From positions 120,758-184,757 of the forward strand of contig JAJRQO010000007.1 of NCBI GenBank assembly GCA_024280215.1: a DNA stretch of 64,000 nt, written 5' to 3'. The position numbers and the translations under genes are program-made. Numbering within the stretch: the first letter of the stretch is position 1; each line of letters starts with the position of its first letter. The stretch is from Candidatus Zixiibacteriota bacterium. Lineage in GTDB: Bacteria > Zixibacteria > MSB-5A5 > GN15 > FEB-12. The notes below the pieces were generated by a model that saw only the letters and a list, made by a program, of their open reading frames with translations, searched no databases and had not been told where the DNA came from. This document shows, piece after piece, positions 49,284 through 56,563 of the stretch.

Positions 49284-49757
49284 AAAAGCACCAATCTCAA
49301 GATTGGAACAACCACTTATGTCGTGGTTGTAAAAGATTAAAAACGCCCCCTCGTCTTGTCGGTTTTACTCCATAACTTTCCCCGAATAAAATTTAAAAGA
49401 AGCATTTTCTGCTTCTTTTAAAAAGTAGAATTGATTTACTATCATTTCTACTTTCAAAACAGCTTTTAGGCTGTATTTGCTGGGTAAAGTTATGTCGCTC
49501 ACCGCCCGACTATTATCGTTTCCCTCAACCTCTGCCTACTCTGCTTTTGACCATATATACAAATCAAAAACAGAGCAGGTTCCCAGAGGTCTCGGCTTCA
49601 TAAGAAATAACAAGTTATTTCTTACTCGGGTCTGCTCACTTCCAAATTCTTATGGTGGAGCAGACCGAAACGATAATAGTCGGACGGCTCGAATCGCCAT
49701 CCACAAAATATGAAATAACTATTTTGTGGGGCGAGTTCGGCTTCCGACGAGGGGGCT
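49281..49757 (-). ncRNA. large multi-domain structured ncRNA (unassigned class)
   Basis: At least 10 helices: closing stem 49345-49355/49746-49756 (11 bp), 49506-49522/49667-49683 (17 bp), 49371-49382/49482-49494, hairpin 49392-49422 (13 bp), 49528-49550/49564-49590 and others. Two A-C mismatches on plus become G-U on minus; minus-strand terminator CCAATC-TTGA-GATTGG-TGCTTTTTT at 49281-49306. Confidence 0.8.
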
Positions 49758-49775
49758 TAAAAGGAGTCCAACAAG

Positions 49776-50780
49776 TTGGATAAAATCATTATTGTATACA
49801 TGAAGAAAAACAAACTAATACTTAAAGAGAGAGATTACATAATATTGAAACATGTATATGATTACAGGTTTTTAAGTGGTGAACTCCTTTGGCACCTTTT
49901 AAAATCTGATAATCATACAGATTCAATCATTTACTCAACAGGAAAAGACGGAAGGAACCGTCCTAAAAAATATGGATTCAAGCAACAAACTCTATCAAAA
50001 CGTTTAAAGCAATTATACGATGCGAAGTATGTTGAACGTCATTATATGACAGATCAGCCTTATGGTAGGGGATATGGCTCTCCAAGAGCTATCTATGGAC
50101 TTGGGAAGCAAAGCTCTAAGCTCTTACAAGAGATACATCAAATACCCCAATATAGCACTCGAAAGATAGTTGAGAGCAACAAAGTTAAATCACCCTATCT
50201 AAGACATGCTTTAGAATTAGCAACATTTAGAATTGTACTGGAATTAGCTTGTCAACAGTCAAAAGGAAAATTCTCATTATTAAATTGGGAACAAGGTCAG
50301 TCGATAAAGGACTATGTAAATGTGATTGATAAAAAAGGAGAAAAACGAAAAATCATAATTTATGCTGATGCGTTCTTTGGAATAAGAATCAGAGGTAGGA
50401 AAAATAAGCATTTCTTCTTAGAAATTGATAGAGGAACCGAACCAATAGTATCAAGTTCAATTAGAAGCAACATCAGGAGTAAATTGACTGGTTATCAATA
50501 TTATCTGAAATCTAAGAAAATACACAAAAAGTATGAATTTATGGTTAACGGATTTCAGGTACTTTTTGTAACAACTGGAAAGGTTGAAACCGATAATACT
50601 CTTTCAGGTCGGATAGCAAATATTTTTAATGAATTAGTTTTAAATAAAATACTATACTCATCAGAGGCTCTATTTTTATTAACAACACCTCAATCAATAT
50701 TTTTATCAAATTCAGAATCTATTATTTCAAATATTTGGATTTCTCCAAAATCTCATAATTTACTTAGTTTAATTGAATAG
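49776..50780 (+). CDS. replication-relaxation family protein
   Basis: LKERDYIILKHVYDYRFLSGELLWHLL...QTLSKRLKQLYDAKYVERHYM...PRAIYGLGKQSSKLL. Confidence 0.75.
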   Translation: MDKIIIVYMKKNKLILKERDYIILKHVYDYRFLSGELLWHLLKSDNHTDSIIYSTGKDGRNRPKKYGFKQQTLSKRLKQLYDAKYVERHYMTDQPYGRGYGSPRAIYGLGKQSSKLLQEIHQIPQYSTRKIVESNKVKSPYLRHALELATFRIVLELACQQSKGKFSLLNWEQGQSIKDYVNVIDKKGEKRKIIIYADAFFGIRIRGRKNKHFFLEIDRGTEPIVSSSIRSNIRSKLTGYQYYLKSKKIHKKYEFMVNGFQVLFVTTGKVETDNTLSGRIANIFNELVLNKILYSSEALFLLTTPQSIFLSNSESIISNIWISPKSHNLLSLIE

Positions 50781-50788
50781 AATATAAT

Positions 50789-50932
50789 CCCAGCCCCATT
50801 TATTTAGGAATCCTCGTCTTATGACCTTGCTGTCATGTAGGAGCAGAATTTGTTATTGGTGGTAACAAAATTTCTGGTTGTGAGAGCTTCCACTCATCAT
50901 AAGCTGTCGCAATACTGAATAGTGGGGCTTGG
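50789..50932. ncRNA. structured noncoding segment
   Basis: Closing stem 50792-50798/50923-50929 with hairpins 50821-50836, 50849-50869, 50885-50905. Confidence 0.5.
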
Positions 50933-51036
50933 TTTGTATAATCAAATTATCTTCTAAAAAAGAACTTTACAATTTTAAGCGATTTAATTATTGTTATAAT
51001 GAAGAATACCTTTGGATGATTAACTATCATCTTTAA

Positions 51037-51207
51037 GGTTCCCCGAAGCGATTTTGTAGAGTTTACAGGTAGTCTTTATAAGAGACTGTAAACTTTTTTG
51101 AGAAAGGAGTATTTCTAGTCGGGGAATAGGAATACTAGTAGGATTATCGCATTTTTTTAAGATTTACATTTCTGACAAAAGCCCGATGAAAATCGGGCTT
51201 TTTTTCT
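51037..51207 (+). ncRNA. structured leader or small RNA ending in a Rho-independent terminator
   Basis: TTCCCCGA/TCGGGGAA (51039-51046/51119-51126) enclosing AGTTTACAG/CTGTAAACT hairpin, followed by AAGCCCGAT-GAAA-ATCGGGCTTTTTTT (51179-51207). Confidence 0.55.
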
Positions 51208-51354
51208 TGATTATTATTACGATTATACTTATTATATTTGTACAGTTGTCAGATTCTGTAAATTTAATTGCGAATTAATAATCCGTATTTTTGAAAAATT
51301 ATATATCGGTTAACGGTGTGATGTATCATAAACACACAGTTAGGCGTTTTTTTT

Positions 51355-51480
51355 ATGTCTAAAATTCTGATAACCGATTATCCCCCAATAAGAAAAACCC
51401 CCAAAAAACTTAAAGCCAACAAGTCTCTACTACAAGATTTTTTGGCAAATCAGCTTTTTAAAGGGGTCATAAAGAGATAA
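51355..51480 (+). CDS. possible small protein (41 aa)
   Basis: MSKILITDYPPIRKTPKKLKANKSLLQDFLANQLFKGVIKR*; no homolog recognised. Confidence 0.3.
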   Translation: MSKILITDYPPIRKTPKKLKANKSLLQDFLANQLFKGVIKR

Positions 51481-51590
51481 CGACTATCTCTAAATCTTAT
51501 ATTTTCATTTTTTGACAAAAATGTCAAGGGTATGTGATATTGTGCTTTTTGACTCTAATTTATTAAAAAGTCTAAAAAAAGAGGATAGTT

Positions 51591-52583
51591 ATGAACTATT
51601 CAGAAAATAAATATAAAAATAGCTTAGATGCTGTGAAGAATAAATCTTTTAATCAAAACTATATTGAAGATGTTGAAGTTTGTATTGGATTAAAGTCTGT
51701 AATTGAAGAACTTGAGTTGTTTTTTGATGTAGAAGAATTAAAACTTCTTTGTGGTAAAACTGGGGTAGGCAAAGAATACTTCGCTCATTACATACATGCT
51801 AAAAGTAATAGAGCTAATGGATCATTTGTTGCTATAAACATGGCTTGTTTCTCTGAAAATTTACTTTTGTCAGAATTGTGCGGACATGAGAGAGGTGCGT
51901 TTTCTGGAGCGAGTTCTAAGGAAATAGGTTTGTTTCAGCATGCTGAAAACGGAACAATTTTTCTCGATGAGTTTAATTCTATTTCTCATGTTAATCAAGG
52001 TAAGATTTTAAGAATTATTGAAGAACGTAAAGTTACGCCAGTTGGAGGTCTTAATCCTATTAAAATAAACTGTCGGATTATTATTGGAGTAAATGAAAAT
52101 TTATCAGATATGGTAAAGGCGAAAACATTACGTGAAGATTTGTATTATCGCATTAATGCTTTGGAGTTTATCATTCCAACTCTCAAAGAACGAAGACAGG
52201 ACATCCCGATACTTGCAAAACGTATAGTTTCTAAAATAGCAAAAGAGAAAGGAGCTATTACACCTGTTATAACTAATGAAGCAATGATGTTACTCTTAGT
52301 CCAAAAGTGGTATGGTAATGTCAGAGAATTATATAATATTCTTTATAACATAGTTTACAATTGCCACGATGAATTAATAACAGCAAAATTAGTAAGAGAC
52401 ATATTTAAAAGAAAAAATATACCTCTTCTAACATACAAAGAGGCTTTAGTAAATTTTGAAAAAGAAATTATTGAAGCAACCTTACTATCTACCCCTTCAA
52501 TTTCTGAATCTGCTAAGTTACTTGGCATTGGACGAACTACGCTGAGAGATAAAATGAAGCGTTTGGGAATTAATGAAAAGTAA
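51591..52583 (+). CDS. sigma-54-dependent transcriptional activator (PspF-like, no receiver domain)
   Basis: GKTGVGKEYFAHYIH, ELCGHERGAFSGAS (GAFTGA-type loop), GTIFLDEFNSIS, C-terminal Fis-type HTH SESAKLLGIGRTTLRDKMKRLGI. Confidence 0.92.
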   Translation: MNYSENKYKNSLDAVKNKSFNQNYIEDVEVCIGLKSVIEELELFFDVEELKLLCGKTGVGKEYFAHYIHAKSNRANGSFVAINMACFSENLLLSELCGHERGAFSGASSKEIGLFQHAENGTIFLDEFNSISHVNQGKILRIIEERKVTPVGGLNPIKINCRIIIGVNENLSDMVKAKTLREDLYYRINALEFIIPTLKERRQDIPILAKRIVSKIAKEKGAITPVITNEAMMLLLVQKWYGNVRELYNILYNIVYNCHDELITAKLVRDIFKRKNIPLLTYKEALVNFEKEIIEATLLSTPSISESAKLLGIGRTTLRDKMKRLGINEK

Positions 52584-52599
52584 AATTTCCTATGTATAT

Positions 52600-52650
52600 A
52601 AGGCGGATATTCGTATTACAAAAATTGTAAAAAACGGATATCCGCCTTTA
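52600..52650. terminator. extended hairpin after sigma-54 activator gene
   Basis: AAGGCGGATAT...ATATCCGCCTT with nested TTACAA/TTGTAA. Confidence 0.6.
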
Positions 52651-52745
52651 TTGTTTCTTTTTTATTTTACTTACTTTCAAAAATTGACATGTAAGTTCTT
52701 ACTCATAATTTATTTATAAATTTCTGTAAAATCAATTCAACTGTG

Positions 52746-52762
52746 TGGCATACGCATTGCTT
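52746..52762 (+). promoter_or_regulatory. sigma-54 (-24/-12) promoter for the Ubl operon
   Basis: TGGCATACGCATTGCTT: GG and GC separated by exactly 10 nt; 72 bp upstream of the Ubl start. Confidence 0.8.
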
Positions 52763-52833
52763 AGTCCTAATGTGAAAACATTGTAAGTGAATAAATTACT
52801 TACAAACCTTAAACATTCTTATAGGAGTACGCA

Positions 52834-53070
52834 ATGAAACAAGTAGTAGTCATCACCGCAGGTACAGGTAATCACACCGACCTAACTATCGAAGCTGGTA
52901 CAACAGCATCTGATATTTTAAAACAATTAAATCTAACAGGGTATGTGTTGAGTAAAGATGCAGGACAACATGTCTTTGGCGAAAGCGAAAATGTGTATAC
53001 CAATGTTGACGACGGAGAAAAGCTTCATGTCGCATCAAAGACAGATGTTGGAAATGATATTAACCATTAA
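52834..53070 (+). CDS. ubiquitin-like beta-grasp protein (Ubl)
   Basis: 78 aa; VVVITAGTGNHTDLTIEAGTTASDILKQLNLTGYVLSKD...DDGEKLHVASKTDVGNDINH; followed by JAB and E1. Confidence 0.7.
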   Translation: MKQVVVITAGTGNHTDLTIEAGTTASDILKQLNLTGYVLSKDAGQHVFGESENVYTNVDDGEKLHVASKTDVGNDINH

Positions 53071-53086
53071 ATAAGGAGTAGGTGAA

Positions 53087-53578
53087 ATGGGAATGTTCTT
53101 GTTAAAATTATTATCGTGGACGCTTGAAGCACTTGTTGTAATTCTTTCGATTTTGTTGAAGATTTTTACATTTTTCAAAAATGTTGTTAAGGAAAAAGTG
53201 TCTTCTTCAAAGAAGAATGTTGTTAAAAAAGATTATGATAAGACTTTAAAAAGCCAAAAGACTGTTAAACGAAATATTGCTCCTTTGTGGAAAGAGAGAA
53301 AATGGAATAAAGCAGGTAATACATATAATGGATTCTATCGTACTCAGTATGGTTCTTATAAAGGAAAAATCATTGAACGTTATCAAGGTTTAATCCAGTT
53401 CTATATTTTCAATCCACCTAAATGTTTAGCTCAACATTCCCATTTTGCCTGTTTTATCCCAAAAGAAGGAAAAAAATATGAAATACATTTTTCAACAATG
53501 GCAAAAACGGCTGATGAGGGTATTTTGGCAATCGAGAAAATACTTACAGAAGCTCACCAGTTACTACAAAAAAGATAA
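53087..53578 (+). CDS. membrane-anchored protein in the E2 position of the Ubl operon
   Basis: N-terminal TM segment; C-terminal NGFYRTQYGSYKGKIIERYQGLIQFYIFNPPKCLAQHSHFACF; E2 homology not proven. Confidence 0.5.
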   Translation: MGMFLLKLLSWTLEALVVILSILLKIFTFFKNVVKEKVSSSKKNVVKKDYDKTLKSQKTVKRNIAPLWKERKWNKAGNTYNGFYRTQYGSYKGKIIERYQGLIQFYIFNPPKCLAQHSHFACFIPKEGKKYEIHFSTMAKTADEGILAIEKILTEAHQLLQKR

Positions 53579-53588
53579 GGAAGACCAA

Positions 53589-54275
53589 ATGATTAAAATA
53601 TCAAACAATGCGTTAGTGCGATTACGATCACATTGTGATTTAATAACTGAAAAAAGTCGGAAAGAATTTGTTAAATTAAAAGAAGCAATTATTGATAATT
53701 ATGATATTGAGCATGCTGATAGCATATTTACTCGGTTATGTGATTTTAGTCAAACAAAACTTGTTCTATCAGAAATTTCCAATGAAATATCATCTTCAAC
53801 TATTGAGATTCCAGAATTTATGATGAGTTCAGAGATTCTCTATAAAGCATTTCATAAATTGAATTCTATAAAAACTGAATCAATATTGTATGCAGTTGGA
53901 AATAATTATAATAATTCATACTCAATTGAACGTCTGATAGAATTAGAACTTGATCAATCAGAATATGGATACGCAAAGGCAAATGATATATTTAGTTCAA
54001 AAGCTCTTATTGATCTTGAGGAGTATGGTACTTTATTAACTTGTTATTTCCACGCTCATCCAGGTCGGGGAATAAATTCAAATAATCCTTCTGATATTGA
54101 CTATTCATATCAGAAAAGATTGGAAAGCGGTAAATATAAAACAATCGGAGGAATCTTTTCAAGAGATGGGTATCTTCGGTTTTTCTCAGACAAGCTCCAA
54201 TATAAAATCAGTATATCTGGAAAGGGAGTTGAGTATGTTTCAAGAAATGTTTATAAACTCACAGAAATTTCATAA
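53589..54275 (+). CDS. JAB/MPN (JAMM) isopeptidase-like protein
   Basis: TCYFHAHPGRGINSNNPSDIDYSYQKRL JAMM-like motif; ATG at 53589 within ORF 53445-54275. Confidence 0.75.
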   Translation: MIKISNNALVRLRSHCDLITEKSRKEFVKLKEAIIDNYDIEHADSIFTRLCDFSQTKLVLSEISNEISSSTIEIPEFMMSSEILYKAFHKLNSIKTESILYAVGNNYNNSYSIERLIELELDQSEYGYAKANDIFSSKALIDLEEYGTLLTCYFHAHPGRGINSNNPSDIDYSYQKRLESGKYKTIGGIFSRDGYLRFFSDKLQYKISISGKGVEYVSRNVYKLTEIS

Positions 54276-55056
54276 GTCTAAATGTAAAGACTTAAGAAAT
54301 TATAATCGCCTGAACGATAGGATTTTTGAACGACATCTTGGAATCTCAGGTTTTGATCCAAACCAATATTCGAATTTAAAAATTTTGATGGTTGGTGCGG
54401 GTGGATTAAATGGGGAAATTGGTGAAGGGTTAGTGCGAAAGGGGATTGGAGAGATAACGTTCATTGATGGTGATACTGTCTCTTTATCAAATCTAAATCG
54501 CCAACAGTTTTATAAAAAAGATATAGGAAAAAATAAAGCTGTTCAAATAGTAAAAAATCTAAGTAAAGTTGGATTTATGGGGACAAACCTAAAAGGGCAT
54601 CCTCTCTTTTTTCAAGAATACTTGGAAAAAGAGAATTGTAACCCTGATTTAGTAGTGTGTGGTGTTGATAATGATGAAGCCCGAATTTGTGCATCAAAGT
54701 ATGGTCTCAAACATAATATCCCAGTAATCTTTACTGCTGTATCTCGTGATGCCAATCAAGGATATGTATTTATTCAGGAAACAGAATGTGCTTGTTTTGG
54801 ATGTATGTTTCCAGACGCTATTAATAATCAAGTAACTCCATGTCCTAATATTCCTGCTATGAAAGATATTTTGAAAGTAGTTTCAGGAATGGTTTTGTTT
54901 GGAATTGATTCGGTATTAATGGATCGAAAACGAACATGGAATTATCGTATGATTTACTTGGCTGGTTTTATGTCAGATTCTAAATCTCTAAAGAAACAAA
55001 ATCCGACGTGCTTATTATGTTCAAAATTTGAAGGTGTTTCAAATGCGATCAAATAG
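54235..55056 (+). CDS. ThiF/E1-like adenylating enzyme
   Basis: LMVGAGGLNGEIGEGLVRKGIGEITFIDGDTVSLSNLNRQQFYKKDIGKNKA; CFGC...CLLC zinc ligands; ATG at 54235 overlapping the JAB gene. Confidence 0.92.
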   Translation: MFQEMFINSQKFHKSKCKDLRNYNRLNDRIFERHLGISGFDPNQYSNLKILMVGAGGLNGEIGEGLVRKGIGEITFIDGDTVSLSNLNRQQFYKKDIGKNKAVQIVKNLSKVGFMGTNLKGHPLFFQEYLEKENCNPDLVVCGVDNDEARICASKYGLKHNIPVIFTAVSRDANQGYVFIQETECACFGCMFPDAINNQVTPCPNIPAMKDILKVVSGMVLFGIDSVLMDRKRTWNYRMIYLAGFMSDSKSLKKQNPTCLLCSKFEGVSNAIK

Positions 55057-56563
55057 AAAAGATAAATCTAAACTTGAATATTCATCATTCTTGGAAGATA
55101 TATTTTTTAAACCTATTTCAGGGCTAACTAATTACTTTCTATCAAATTCTGGCAAAGGACAGATTCCTCATGACTCCATAAGTCTTGGGGAATCTCCTAA
55201 TTTTTTTAATCAAAAGAAAATTGAAGAAATTTATCTGAGTTTACAACAATTAGGTAAGCATGCTTACATTCTTGGACAATCAGGTTCTGGTAAGACATAT
55301 TTAATTTTATTAATGCTTATGTCATTCGTAAGACTAGAGTCAGGATTTGCTGTTGTAGATATACATGGCGATTTATCAAGAATGATTTTTAATTATATTG
55401 CTTCTGAAGCTGTAACGCCTGAACAAGAAGCAATTATTTCAAAAAAATTAGTTCTTATCGAACCTTTTGATAAAGACTATGCCCCTGCCTTTAATCCCTT
55501 GAGTTGTTCAAACTCAAATAATTCTTACTCGGAAGCATTTGACATGTTAGGTGTTTTTAAAAAGATATGGAAAGATGTTTCATGGGGAGCAAGGATGGAA
55601 GAATTACTTAGAAATTTGTTAATCACTTTGTCATTATCAAAAAGGTCTTTGGTTGATGCTCCTTTGTTTTTAACAGATGAAAATTTCAGAACTAATATAG
55701 TTGATAATTTACAAGACTACGAAATTAAGCATTATTGGACTAATAGATTTGGAGCATTATCTGATAGAATGAAACCAGTTTATATAGAACCTGTTCTTAA
55801 CAAACTAACTGTTTTTACTTCTGATCCATATATCAGACACATCCTTGCTCAAAAAGAATCTACTTTGAATTTCCGTAAACTGATGGATGAAAAGAAATGG
55901 GTAATAATCAATATTAGCAAAGGTGTGCTTAGCGAAAACTCTCATCTTTTAGGTTCATTATTTATCTCAAAGATTAAATCAGAGGCTCTTTCAAGAGCTG
56001 ATATTCCAGAATCAAGAAGAGTTCCCTTTCATTTAGTTGTTGATGAATTCCAAAACTTTATGGGATATAATTTTGAAGAAATTCTTTCAGAAGCTCGAAA
56101 GTATAAACTCTCATTAATTTTAGCACATCAGAACTTAGCCCAAATAGATAAATCAATGCGTGAATCAATCTTTGGAAATGTGGCGACTACATTATTTTTC
56201 AGATTGGGTCATAATGATATTCGAGAGATTTCAAATGTCTTCAAAGAAAGTGATAAATCTTTACTTAAACAATCATTATCAACTTTAGGAGTGGGAGAAG
56301 TTATACATCGTGTTTCAGATGGAAGTTTTAAAAAGATAAATATACATCATATCAAATCTACAGCACCAAATAAGCATATTGTTAATAGATTGCGTAAAAA
56401 TTGCCATGACAAATTTTACAAGAAGAGAACTATTATCGATAAGGAATTAAGGTTATCAAGAAGTAATAGTCATAATGCTATTATAGTTTCCACAGTAAAA
56501 TCAAAAGTTAAAGTAAAAACTCAAAAAAATGTAAATGGTGATATTAAAGAGGGAATCCTTTAG
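55028..56563 (+). CDS. conjugative coupling/HerA-VirB4-like DNA-translocase ATPase
   Basis: YILGQSGSGKTYLILLMLMSFV, GFAVVDIHGDLSRM, FHLVVDEFQNFMG. Confidence 0.85.
   Translation: MKVFQMRSNRKDKSKLEYSSFLEDIFFKPISGLTNYFLSNSGKGQIPHDSISLGESPNFFNQKKIEEIYLSLQQLGKHAYILGQSGSGKTYLILLMLMSFVRLESGFAVVDIHGDLSRMIFNYIASEAVTPEQEAIISKKLVLIEPFDKDYAPAFNPLSCSNSNNSYSEAFDMLGVFKKIWKDVSWGARMEELLRNLLITLSLSKRSLVDAPLFLTDENFRTNIVDNLQDYEIKHYWTNRFGALSDRMKPVYIEPVLNKLTVFTSDPYIRHILAQKESTLNFRKLMDEKKWVIINISKGVLSENSHLLGSLFISKIKSEALSRADIPESRRVPFHLVVDEFQNFMGYNFEEILSEARKYKLSLILAHQNLAQIDKSMRESIFGNVATTLFFRLGHNDIREISNVFKESDKSLLKQSLSTLGVGEVIHRVSDGSFKKINIHHIKSTAPNKHIVNRLRKNCHDKFYKKRTIIDKELRLSRSNSHNAIIVSTVKSKVKVKTQKNVNGDIKEGIL

Noticed and set aside
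49477-49713. 78-aa ORF MLGKVMSLTARLLSFPSTSAYS... from the ORF track
   Set aside because: Lies entirely inside the multi-helix ncRNA region; its sequence is explained by base-paired strands and it has no recognisable protein features.
49345-49756. Structured region considered as tmRNA, RNase P RNA, 6S RNA or group II intron
   Set aside because: None of the conserved sequences of these RNAs recognised on either strand; no intron-encoded protein present.
42336-51460. 13-nt match AAATCAGCTTTTT at ~42336 and ~51448 as possible nested-element att sites
   Set aside because: Short AT-rich match expected by chance at this composition; no supporting structure.
52834-55056. Ubl operon considered as thiamine/molybdopterin biosynthesis (ThiS-ThiF)
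   Set aside because: No GG terminus, no thi or moa genes nearby, and JAB and membrane-anchored partner genes are present within a mobile element.
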